Assembly (NCBI GenBank): GCA_963669975.1
Contig: CAVLJG010000010.1
Location: 24,414,821 to 24,478,820, forward strand
Reading direction: 5' to 3'
Length of the DNA stretch: 64,000 nt
Origin: Acanthoscelides obtectus
Taxonomy: Eukaryota; Arthropoda; Insecta; Coleoptera; Chrysomelidae
Numbering within the stretch: position 1 is the first letter of the stretch; each line of letters starts with the position of its first letter. Below are positions 1 through 10,481 of the stretch, one piece after another. Position numbers and translations under genes: made by a program. The notes beneath the pieces were generated by a model. That model saw only the letters and a program-made list of their open reading frames with translations. It had not been told where the DNA came from and did not search any database.

Positions 1-839
1 TAGTAAATATCCTCCCACCCAAGTAGAAACCCTTCATTTAAGAAGGATTCTCTATCTATATTATTGTAGTCTCCATATTTAATAGTCTTTTGTGATTTAT
101 TTATTTTTGACTTTCGAAAGGCTCAGTAAATTAAGTTATGATCTGAGAGATTTTGAGAAACTGCCAATGATTTAGAATCGATAGAGATAAGATCCTCACT
201 AGCACAGATTATATCAATGAGGCTAGCCTCTCTTGTGGCAAAATTGAATCTTGTTGGCTCACTGATCCTTTGTGATAAGTTAAAACTATGAATTATATTT
301 TTGAGGCGATTTGTGTATGCAGAATTATTTAAAATGTTAATATTTAGATCTCCTATCGGTAATAAATAATCATATTTGACACTGACAAAACCGAGAAAAT
401 TTTCTAAGAAGTCTAAAAAATAAGCGACTCTCTCAGAAGGCGAACGATAACTATTAACTAAAAGATAAGTTTTTCCACCTATCTTAAATTCTATACCTAT
501 GGTGTCTGCACAGTTAATTTCCACATTTACCCTTGAATATTTCAAACCGCTTTTTATGTATAAAGCTACCCCTCCTCCTCGACCCTGCCTATCATTCCTT
601 ATAAATTTGTACCCAGGCAAGCAAAAACTCTCACTTCTTAAAGTTGGATTGAGCCATGTTTCAGAAACTCCAAAAATATCAAAATTGTATTCTGTCATAT
701 AATTACAGAACTCGTCAAATCCAGAATTTATGGATCTGATATTTAGATGTCCGACTGTGAAATGGTTTTGATGTGGACTATCAAATATTGGTTCATCATT
801 AACACTCTCCACTCGCTGACCCATGTTATGATTATCCAT
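1..839 (-). mobile_element. LINE fragment, endonuclease domain (ORF2 N-terminus)
   Basis: A 238-codon frame reads from 839 down to 123. It has the order of a non-LTR retrotransposon apurinic-type (exonuclease-endonuclease-phosphatase fold) endonuclease: GHLNIRS near residue 31, FGVSETWL near 56, a GRGGGVALY block near 87, PIGDLNIN near 162 and the closing SDHNLIY at the end. This domain nicks target DNA for target-primed reverse transcription. The frame stops at 123-125. From 122 to 1 a second frame continues plausible linker sequence (KTIKYGDYNNID, then GWEDIY at the window edge), so one frameshift separates the two. The reverse transcriptase would lie outside the window. Family recognition is clear; the exact clade (Jockey superfamily) is inference. 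Confidence 0.8.
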
Positions 840-1147
840 TATCCCTTATTTCCTCACTATTGCCAGTCCCCGAAGACCAATCCCCGCCATCCCAATGCCC
901 CCGCGTCAACATATAACCTCTATGTAACACTATTACAATTTTGTTCTTATTTAATTTTGTAAACGAGACTAAACCTAACAACCTACAAATCATTGCCATT
1001 CTACATGCGTACTTGCATACATACCCTCACAGCAATGCGTTATCTATGGCATTAACAGGTCCAGAGACACAAATTATGTTTTTCCCAAAAATTAACAGAA
1101 CTAACATTCATCTATAAAATAATTGTTTATAAATATCTTTATTGCAG
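840..1147. other. No gene seen
   Basis: AT-rich sequence between the LINE endonuclease fragment and the piggyBac-like trace. It could hold the LINE 5' region, but I see no coding signal. Confidence 0.5.
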
Positions 1148-1330
1148 AGGGTTTTCATTAGATGAAGCCCTGGCTTTGATCGAAGATGACAAAGTGCAAA
1201 CCGATACCATCACACTATTTTCACCCAGCAATGCTTCCGAAATTCTTACAGATGAAGATTTGGCGAAGAAGACAATGTGTACCTGTATATAAATAATTTG
1301 CCGACGTCTCAGAGTGAACGATAAATGTGA
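1148..1330 (+). pseudogene. Trace of a piggyBac-derived (PGBD-like) transposase N-terminus
   Basis: Reading + from an AG at about 1147, the translation runs RGFSLDEALALIEDD, then ITLFSPSNA and LTDEDLAKK. The pattern 'EALALIEDD ... ITxFxP ... xTDED' is the acidic N-terminal stretch typical of insect piggyBac-derived proteins. An in-frame stop follows near 1290. A shifted frame then gives another acidic patch (CDTDSEDDVPLG). No DDD catalytic core is present. This is recognition from memory of a weakly conserved segment, so confidence is modest. Confidence 0.4.
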
Positions 1331-3139
1331 TACGGACTCAGAAGACGATGTACCCTTGGGTTAATTGAGAGAAGCAATCAAATGAACACGCAAGCAGGCA
1401 AACAAGGAGAAACGTTATAATTATGTGAAAGGGCATTTAGAGTGTTAGTGCTGCTTTTGACAATCCTTATCATGTTATTTGGTTGGTTTTTCTCCAGATA
1501 GAGCAGCCACATGTGGTCCAATTACGAGTATATAATGGGAACATGGGACCGTTCTAACCAGAATATAAGCCTCTATCGTACCGCCATATGAAGAAAAAAA
1601 TGGTATTTTCCTCTTATAACTTACTACATAGATATGGCAAATTTGAGAAATTTTTGAGAAAAACTACAATGTGCGTTTTTGAGCACGCTGTATGAGCAAA
1701 AATTGAAATTCGAAAAAGTAACAAAGATAAAAGCTAAGGCGTGTAAGTTTTTCTTTGATATAAAATTCAGCACTCCAAATTTCAAAATGGCGGACTGAGG
1801 GGTTGCCGAAGTGGGGGGTTTTTCTAGACAAGGCACCCTATATCTCAGTAGCTAATTACCAAAACCCCACATACTATGTTATATCAGTTTCCTTCTTTTG
1901 AATTGGTTCATCCAAATATGCAATAAGATTGGAGGCATTTCGTTAAAAAAAAACAGCTTTGATATGTAGGTCGAAATTGGGACACCCTGTATAATGGCCA
2001 ATATTTTAGAAATGTGCACTCAAATGTCATGTATAAATAGATTTTCCCAAAATGTATTTGTTTATGAGTCACCCTGTATATATAGGACACCTTCAAAAAC
2101 AACTTTTTTGACAAAAAAAAATCAGTTTCAGAAATTTTATTTGTGTTCTTTAATGCCCCTTAATTGCAAAACTATGAAGAAGGCAGTCATGATAACCTTG
2201 GGCATATCTGGGTTAACAAAGCATGTATAATTTTATTTTACTGAAGCTGCTTTTTTATCACATCGTTATTCAGCCTTCGTCTCAAATTCCGAATTCGGTT
2301 CCGGCATCATCACCTCCGTAACATCCCTAGTGTATACCAACATCCACAGCCTATGAAATAGTTCATCCGCAATGGCACAGATTCCGCATGTATTTTATTT
2401 TTTATTATTCATTTTCAAAATTAGCAAAAATTCTATTACGTTGCCAAAAAAAATTAGATTAGGCTAGATCTAGATATACCCACTAGAATATTTTTATTTT
2501 TTTGCGCTTAAGGAATGTGATACAATTAAACTAGGTACTCCTTCTCGTGAAACAAAAATGCACCAATTGCAGCACCTAATAACATTCCGATAAAGTTCGT
2601 TATGTGGTTGCTAAGATATTTATATGCATAATTTCCTAACAAATACCCACGAATTCAGTGTAAACAAGTTCATCATAAAAAGACGGTTATTACCTAACAT
2701 TTCGCAACTGATTTAACGTCGCCGATGTTTTGAAAAAAATGCTACCGAACCGCGTTTGGAAGATAAAACTTAAACGATGGATGACGGCTATAAATATTTT
2801 TTCAGCGTAAAAAGCTGTTAAATGTCATCATGGCGAGCGTTTCTTCACGAGTATTGAGAATTGTAATCAGTATTATTTTTAAGCACCGCGACCTTCGGCT
2901 ATTGTAAAGAAATAAATGTTGTAGGTACTCGCAATCGATAAATGCACATGACATTTCTTGGATAAATTTCTACTAGGCACTTACGCCTACATACGCCTGA
3001 ATACATCTACAGGAGGCAAAACTGTTACAACGTATTTCAAGTCCCTTTTTACCTCAATTGGAGAGGAATTATTGTTGTAATCCCCAAACGTTGAACGTTA
3101 CATGCCGATGTTCAAGAAGTTTTGTAGGCCTTTAAAATA
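1331..3139. other. Intergenic; short repeat-like motifs only
   Basis: No coding signal. Sequences of the type CACCCTGTATA occur at about 1984 and 2071, with a related CACCCTATAT at about 1836. They look like right-hand ends of DNA transposons or MITEs (compare the CAGGGT termini at 26808 and 48661), but no matching left ends were found. Confidence 0.4.
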
Positions 3140-4539
3140 TACGAAGTAACATATAAATCCGAAGACCCAGTTTAAATGGTTTTATTTTAATAAAAGTTGG
3201 TGAATGTATTTATCTTACTGTAAATAACAAGTGAAAAAATTTTCAGCCTTATAAGTTGGACATTCTGGTTTTTATACTGCTTTTTTTTTAATTCACTAAC
3301 GCTCTAAAAATGAATATTTCAGCCGCAGTAAAGAATCAACGTTGGCGGATTTTGGTTCTTGATATCCTTTACGATCGGTTACGATGAATAGAGTACGGAG
3401 ACCTGTACGATTTCGTCAACTTAGTGAGTTTGATAGGGGCCGTATAGTGGGACTTCGGGAAGCTGAACTTTCTTTTCGGGCAATTGCAGTTAGAGTGCAA
3501 AGAAGTGTAGACACTGTGGTTAGGTATTGTCAGGCGTGGCTTCGAGAAGGCCGTACGCAAAGAGCAAGGGGCACTGGACACCACCGTAAAACAACAGACC
3601 GTGAAGATCGCCACCTAAGATTATTGGCCTTAAGGGACCGTTTCTCCACTACCAGGTCCATTACAAATGAATGGTTTGCAGAACACGGAAGACATATTGG
3701 CATGGGAAGTGTTTACCGACGAATGAGAAGTTTTGGCTTGTTTTCATACCGGCCACACTGGGTCCTCCCTTTAACTCGAGAACACCGACGTAATCGCCTT
3801 GAGTGGTGCAGACAACGGTCACTCTGGGATCAGGAATGGAACAGTATTGTCTTTAGTGACGAGTCTCGACTTTGTTTAGGTATGCACGATGGTCGTGCCA
3901 GGGTTAGAAGGCGACGTGATGAAAGGAGGAATCCACAGTTTTTTGTTGAAAGACATGTTCATCACACTGTTGGAGTTATGGTTTGGGGTGCTATAGCTTA
4001 CGGTTCCAGGTCACTTTTAATCTTCATCAGAGGTAACATGAACGCGCAGCGTTATATCCACGAAGTCCTAGAACCCCATCTTTTACCCTATCTTGACACC
4101 CTGGCAGATCCAACTTTCCAACAAGGTAATGCCCGACCACATGTTGCAAGAGACACAATAGACTTCTTTCAACATAATGATGTCACATTGTTACCATGGC
4201 CACCAAGATCTCCCGACTTATCCCCAATTGAGCACGTATGGGATATGATGGGTCCTCCTCAGACTCTAGAAGCACTTCGAGAGGAGTTGGTGGTTGCCTG
4301 GAATGAGATACCACAGGAGGACATTGACCACCTGATCAGAAGCATGCCTAGGCGCATTGGAGAATGCGTAGCACATCGGGATGCATCCACACATTATTAA
4401 AGGTCAAAGGGCTTTAAAGCAGTGCAATCATTTTGAAATTTTTATCATTTACTTATTATGCTTCATTAAGTACTTATACAAAATTTTATTAAAATAAAAC
4501 CATTTAAACTGGGTGTTCGGATTTATATGTCACTTAGTA
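3140..4539 (+). mobile_element. Tc1 family A, copy 1 (complete ends)
   Basis: Terminal inverted repeats of about 56 bp (left 3140-3195, right about 4484-4539) are flanked by TA on both sides (3138-3139, 4540-4541), the TA target duplication of Tc1/mariner elements. The right end is CACTTAGTA and the left begins TACGAAGTAAC. The same ends recur at 29348, 56441 and 60350. The element is 1400 bp and carries a single transposase frame. Confidence 0.93.
3384..4400 (+). CDS. Tc1-type DD34E transposase, full-length frame but catalytically damaged
   Basis: A 338-codon frame starts ATG AAT AGA at 3384. The N-terminus has a helix-turn-helix region (FRQLSEFDRGRIVGLREAEL, then SFRAIAVRVQRSVDTVVRY) followed by an Arg-rich GRTQRARGTG linker. 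The first catalytic Asp is in FSDESR. The third catalytic residue is the Glu of SPDLSPIEHVWD. The middle motif reads QQGNARPH where the other copies have QQDNARPH, so the second Asp is Gly. After MMG, eight residues present in the sister copies (between MMG and PPQTLE) are missing, an in-frame deletion. Spacing from the lost Asp to the Glu is 34. The frame is open, but the enzyme should be inactive. Confidence 0.9.
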   Translation: MNRVRRPVRFRQLSEFDRGRIVGLREAELSFRAIAVRVQRSVDTVVRYCQAWLREGRTQRARGTGHHRKTTDREDRHLRLLALRDRFSTTRSITNEWFAEHGRHIGMGSVYRRMRSFGLFSYRPHWVLPLTREHRRNRLEWCRQRSLWDQEWNSIVFSDESRLCLGMHDGRARVRRRRDERRNPQFFVERHVHHTVGVMVWGAIAYGSRSLLIFIRGNMNAQRYIHEVLEPHLLPYLDTLADPTFQQGNARPHVARDTIDFFQHNDVTLLPWPPRSPDLSPIEHVWDMMGPPQTLEALREELVVAWNEIPQEDIDHLIRSMPRRIGECVAHRDASTHY

Positions 4540-4541
4540 TA

Positions 4542-5149
4542 ATTCCAACGATCTAAATTAATTTAGTATCATGCCACTGAGCTCCAAAGAAACGGAGCTA
4601 CCGTATACCGACGTGTCCACTGCTTCAATCAATGTACATTTCTGTTTATGAAAATCGCAAATAGTGCACAAATGGTATTGAGAAAACCTGCGTTCTTTAT
4701 GCCATTGCACCATACGGAAAATTGTACTACCAGTTGTTTTGAAGGTGTGGGAGGCAGATAGTCAATTCATTTGACGTCATTTTTAGGTTAAGTCCGTCTA
4801 GCGGCAATCTGCATTATTTCCGCATTATCTCCGGAGCTATAAAAATTCCAAGACAGCATTAGCTGTATAGATAATCCTCTTTAAATCCTCAGAAGGTGGA
4901 AGTTGGTACAATATCACTGTGTCTCTCGCACGTATGAAGTAAGTAATTAATAAATAAACAATAGGTGCAAAAAACATTACGTTATGTGACAAAACACTGG
5001 TTTATTACTTATGAGAATATCGTGTTTTTCTACTAAAACACTTACTCATTTAAATTGTTTATGCTAGACATTACGATGATCATTAACATCTATTTAATGG
5101 ATTTTATTGCGTATAAGGGAGATATACTGCGACATTTAGCTGTTTCATA
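4542..5149. other. No gene seen
   Basis: AT-rich spacer between the Tc1 copy and the next element relic. No convincing coding or repeat signal. Confidence 0.5.
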
Positions 5150-5980
5150 AAAGAACGCAAGTTATCTGTGCTGCAGAGAAGAAATTCTGAAATTCTACAT
5201 AACCATATACCATAAGAATACCATTGAGAGCAGGATCAAATTTAATAACGGTGCCGTTATGAAATCCTGAGCAAGGGAGCAAATTGAAATTGGATCCAAT
5301 AAAGAAGATGCCTATAATATTCAATACAATAATTAGATCAGACGTTTCGACAAGGATGGATTGGTAGATTGGTAGAAGAGGTGCCATTGAATGGCCCCCA
5401 AGATCGCCAGATTTATCACCTTTGGATTTCTTTATGTGGGGTCGTTTAAAAAGCAAAATCTATGCTACTCAGCCAAAATCATTAGAAGACCTGCGATATA
5501 GAGTTGTGAATGAGTGCCTTCAAATTACTCCTTAAATATTGAAAAATGTGCGGCAACGTTTTAAGCAAAATCTTTATTATTGCATGGAGAGTCATGGTGG
5601 CCATTTTCAACATTTACTTGCCTAACGGGTCAGTTCGTTCTTCATTTTTAAATTACTTTGCTGCCAAATGTATTGATTTCCACTAATGATGATGCATTAG
5701 TTTTATTTAAGCTTTAAATCAATAAATCTTCAAAACTACTGAAGGGAAGCACACTAATTTTATATCATTATAAAGGGAATTGAAAGACCTTTAAAATAAG
5801 GTATCACTCGACCCCCCTTTCCATTTAAGATTTTAGGGTTGGGCCCAGAGAGCTGCACGTGTTAACGTGATTTTTTGCCAAACTTGTGTCCCACTCGAAA
5901 ACAAAATCCACGGGTCTGAGCGTTTAAAAAAAAAGAGATGCCAGTAAATGCGTCTGTTTCGTTTTAGATGCGCCACCATG
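5150..5980 (+). mobile_element. 5'-truncated long-TIR mariner-like element (same family as 48661-50016)
   Basis: From about 5336 to 5624 the + strand encodes the C-terminal part of the transposase: DQTF, WPPRSPDLSPLDFFMWG, LKSKIYATQ, ending GGHFQHLLA. It has a frameshift near 5380 and an in-frame TAA near 5535. The right arm, 5713-5980, matches the roughly 270-bp terminal arm of the element at 48661-50016 and ends next to TA. The left arm is absent. Diverged similarity to the other copy seems to extend back to about 5150. Confidence 0.8.
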
Positions 5981-7039
5981 TATAATTTCAACAAAAATAG
6001 AGACTGCGTTTGCCGCGAGTAGATTTCTCAGTGTGCTTACTCTATGTAGATTCAAGCAGAGTTGTGTCTACTTGCTCCCAGAGCTGGGATTCTAACGACT
6101 ATGTTACTTTTTAGAGTTTGGAGGCAGAATTGTGGTACATATTACTGACGACATTAAACAATATTTATTTATACTTATTGTAGAACTGTTTAAAACGCAA
6201 AACAATGCTGCATCTTAAAAACGTAGGTACCTACATGTGCATTTATTGACCTCGTTGCTTATAGTTGTTAAAAGTACAATGACCAGCATCCTATACCTAC
6301 GAGTTTTAGGAATTTTTATGAGCTTTCACTCGGTAAAACCTTTACATTCACTGAAACCCCACTACAAGTGCCACGTAGCTTCCGAGTGGAGAACTCATGT
6401 TCAAGGGCCTGGTGAACCTACTAAGGGTTGTTCAGCAACAGCATCACTTTATCTCTACAAGGAATATTTTTTAAATACTGCACCGGTCAACATGTCAAAA
6501 ATGATATCCTTTAATCGTGAGCAGCTGCTTTGATTGAGAAAGGAAAGCATAGACCTGGATTAAAAGATACTTGCCACAACACTGGCTCATCTTTACAAGA
6601 ACTGTAAGATCCATTACCATCGATAGTTGCGAGATCGACTGTAGTGGTTGAATCGAGATAGTCGATCAGTCAACGTGCTATGGAGAGTACTGCAAGTGGA
6701 TAGTTGGTGTAATCCAAATTATCATTAATTTGTGCTTAATTAAGCATGCTTCACGAGCTTGATCTAAGTTGATCGCAGGAGGACTACTTCTTATAAGCTG
6801 CTTTTCAAACAAATCTTCCAGGTCCTTGTTTTTCTAAAGGGCAGCAATCTAAAATTCGGAGTGCAGAAATTAATGCATGAGTACTAAAGTTTAAGATAAC
6901 TGTATCAGTTGAGGATCTCAAAATAGCAAGAAAACGATATCTTGAAATATTTTTTTCATATCTTGTGGGGGGTTACATGATACCTCTCTTGAAGCTAAAA
7001 AACGTTGAACTAGCAGGCTGTCAAAGCTGAGCGTTTTCA
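5981..7039. other. No gene seen
   Basis: Intergenic sequence. A 98-codon frame at 6237-6533 has no recognisable domain and ordinary composition, so I do not call it. Confidence 0.45.
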
Positions 7040-8887
7040 GCTATACTCTACAACCAGCAATCAAAAAGCTTTAGTATCTCATACAAACTTAAATTTGAGC
7101 AGTGTATATATAAGAATTTCTGATATTTGTGAAAAGCTGGCTAGCCTGGACTTGTCAAAGGGACCGGGTCCTGATAGTGTGAGTGCATTGTTTCTTAAGA
7201 ACTGTGCTTTCTCACTGTCTAGGCCTTTATGGATTTTATTTAATAAATCTTTAGCCCTGGGAGTTTTTCCAAAGAAATGGAAAACCTCCTACATTATTCC
7301 AATTTTTAAAAATTGTGGAAATCGAGAGAATGTTGAAAATTACAGGCCCATTACATTGATATCGTTAATTCCAAAGGTTTTTGAATCATTTGTAGCAGAT
7401 TTTTTGAAGGAAAAATTTAAAAATGTTATAATTGCACAGCAACATGGTTTCTGTGAAGGAAAATCTATAACTTCTAACCTTTTAGTTTATCATTCACATA
7501 TAGTTGAGGCATTGGAAAATGGGCAATCTGTTGACTCAATTTATACAGATTTTGGGAAAGCATTCGACAAGTTAAATATAGATATTCTCATTGAAAAGCT
7601 CTCTTGTTACGGATTGCATGGAAGTTTATTGAACTGGTTAAGTTCTTATCTTTCTGAAAGAGAGCAATTTGTAAAAATTAAAAACTGTCTCTCAAATCCA
7701 ATTGCTGTCTTGTCTGGTGTACCACAAGGTGCGCACTTGGCACCCATTTTATTTATAATTTTTGTCAATGACATAGCCCAATGTTTTAAATTCTGTTCTT
7801 TTCTTATCTATGCTGACGATGTCAAGATCTATTTACCTCTTTCTGATAGTAACTCAACATTAAAGATTCAGAGTGACCTTGATCAATTTGTTAAATGGAG
7901 TGAAGAAAATAGAATGATCCTTAACACAGACAAATGTAAATACATTCAATTTTCAAAGTCTAACAATAATATAGTCAGCAGTTATCACATAAATAATACC
8001 CAACTTCAAAATGTGAATGTTGTTAAAGACCTGAGTGTTATATTTGATAGCAAAGTAACATTTTATCAGAACATAGAGGTTATAAGAAATAAAGCTTTAA
8101 AAATGTTGGGCTTCATAAAAAGAAATACATCTGAATTTACTAACACTGGAGCTATAGTAACTCTCTATACTTCACTGGTGCGATCTCATCTAGAAAATTG
8201 CAGCAGCGTGTGGTCTCCATATTATGTAACTTATCAGGACATGCTTGACGGGGTTCAGAGAAAATTTCTACGATATATAGCTTACAAAAAACACATTTCT
8301 ATTGAGAATTTAGACTATAATGCTCTTGAAAGGAGTTAAGGATTGGATCCCTAAGAGCCAGGAGAGATTCAGCAGATATTGTTTTTGCTTATAAATTAAT
8401 TCATGGTGTTTACCACTGCCCAGACCTGCTTCTAAAGCTAAATTTTTATGTTTCTCCTAGGCATTTAAGATCCATTGAACCTTGTCGGCATAGAACTTTG
8501 TATGGCTCGAATAGTAGCATGGATAGGATAATGAGAAATTGTAATGACTGTGATATAGACCTTTTTAATACTTCACTATGCTTTCTCAAAAAGTTCCTTA
8601 AAGATAGAAATCTTAGCTAAAGTTTTAAAATGTCTTAATTGCTGGTGATGTTTGCTGTGTTGTTTAGTTGTTCAGTTTTTTTAGTTTTTTTTTTTTTAGT
8701 ATTTGTTTGTAACTATTTTTATGCACGTTTTAATATTTTAATATTTTAATTTAGTAAATAGTCAAACTTTATGTTCATATGTTAGATACTTTATTTATGA
8801 TGTGTGTTTATTAGGTTAAGATTGTACTTTTACAACCTGTAACCGAATGGGTTTATCCCGTAAATTTGTAAATAAATAAATAAATTA
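7040..8887 (+). mobile_element. 5'-truncated LINE (Jockey superfamily) with (AAAT)n tail
   Basis: The reverse transcriptase frame at 7095-8339, its frameshifted continuation to 8620, a T-rich 3' untranslated region and a terminal TAAATAAATAAATAAAT tract at about 8868-8887 form the 3' part of a non-LTR retrotransposon. The endonuclease is missing, as expected for 5' truncation. The left boundary is approximate. Confidence 0.85.
7095..8620 (+). pseudogene. LINE reverse transcriptase, one frameshift
   Basis: Reverse transcriptase motifs in order: KGPGPDSVS near residue 21, NYRPITLISLIPKVFES (fingers), QHGFCEGKSI, FGKAFDKLN (motif A), SGVPQGAHLAPILF (motif B) and LIYADDVKIY (motif C with the catalytic YADD intact). 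Thumb and C-terminal motifs follow (SSVWSPYY, QRKFLRYIAYK). The first frame ends at 8339. The next frame continues cleanly as GSLRARRDSADIVFAYKLIH to a TAA at 8618-8620, so a single frameshift near 8336 breaks the protein. The catalytic residues survive. Confidence 0.87.
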
Positions 8888-10381
8888 ATATCAACCTTCA
8901 ATCCTTGGAAGGATATACTCGTATCGGAATATGTGATGGAACATGGCATATTCTATTTACAAAAATCTTTCCTTCCAAAGTAAATGTCCAATACTTTAAT
9001 GCACATTCAGGCAGATACTTCCAAGTGATGACGTTTGATCATACTACCATGCATTGATGTTTATTTACTGATTCATGATGGTATACAAAGACAAAGACCC
9101 CGAACCTTGACAGGACCACAATTCGCCATTAAAGACATTTAAGGTTCTAAGGATACAAAGTACTGATAAGAAGCTTTAAAATGAGGTATTACCGCAATCC
9201 CGTTTAAAAAAATCTAAGATGGCACCCAACAGCCATATCGAAATTTTCAACAGCCACTTTTATATCATTTGCCAATTTCATCAGACTCAGTCACAGTTTG
9301 TTAGCTTGACCCCTCCTAAAAATAATGTGGGTACTATTCTGAAAAGCACAGTATACTCTCACAACAGGGCGATGTAAGCACAAGACTGATTTTTTAGCTC
9401 CGGTCAGGGTGACTAGTTTCGCAAGCGACCAGATTACTTTCATGCTCTAATAGCCTATTAAATATTTATACGTAGTGAGACCAAATTAACATCTCGTTGA
9501 TTTAAACGCGGCTGTCGTTTGATTCACGAATTATTAATCATCAGGTATGTTATCGATTCAATTAGTAGTCAATAAATGTTGCATCAAGATTTTAGCAAAT
9601 GAAAAGAATTCCATAAGGTTGTTAAGATCTGTCTATAAAAAAAAACAGCTGCAGACAACGCATACCATGTGAATGAATATAGACGTCATTTCACACCATA
9701 AATCTTGAAAGGTGCACCTCTTAGACAAAACGAATTGATAGCACACTCAAAACGCCCACAAGTGTCACCGATACAAAGCTTACGTACTTTTAGAAGTAAA
9801 GTCACCTGCGCATGTACCTATCATGTTCGGACTTTTCAGGACCGACTATTCAGGATAATTTTCTGGAATTCATTTATGGTACCAATTCCTATTAATTTGT
9901 TTTCCATATATTTTATTTCGCTATGACAAAGGTATTTATTCTCATTTGTAAAATAACGACCACGTATGTACATAGGCAATAAATGCTGCAAGTTATACAT
10001 ATGCTAGGATCAATACTCGAATTCGGACATTACCCGAAAAAAATGTACAAAACTTGTTGTGAGCAACAATGTTTTCCGAAACCCGAAATATTACTTTTAT
10101 TCGGCAATTGAGTGTTAAAAAATAAGCAGAACTAGTTTTGCTCATTTTAAAGTATGCAAAACTAATTTTGTGCTTTTATGTATTACCAGCACTATTTATC
10201 GGTACCTAATAAGTACTCGGAACCAGCTCTGCGCCTTTTTTAAAGGACAAGACTAGCTCTCCGAAATATGTAATACTCTTCTAACCACTTTAAATATTAT
10301 ATAACGCAAAGCTAAATATATTTTTTAAATACATTTTAACATATTTAAATTCTCATACAAGTATAACAAAAAATAGGACCT
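8888..10381. other. No gene seen; possible degraded element
   Basis: No coding signal. The segment around 9170-9230 faintly resembles the terminal arm of the long-TIR element (AAAATGAGGTATTACC followed by CCCGTTTAAAAAAATC), which would make it an old relic. The similarity is too weak to call. Confidence 0.35.
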
Positions 10382-10481
10382 TATTCTAGAGAAATATCAA
10401 TCAATAATGATGTTAATCAATAATTATTTATTTGCTCAAGAACTTGAATGACGACATTTGGAATTGCAGCTTACATTCTTT

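Noticed and set aside
5145..5456. 103-codon minus-strand frame
   Set aside because: It is antisense to the mariner-like relic at 5150-5980, including the WPPRSPDL codons. A shadow frame.
6237..6533. 98-codon + frame
   Set aside because: No domain, low-complexity hydrophobic start, no splice or promoter context. Likely chance.
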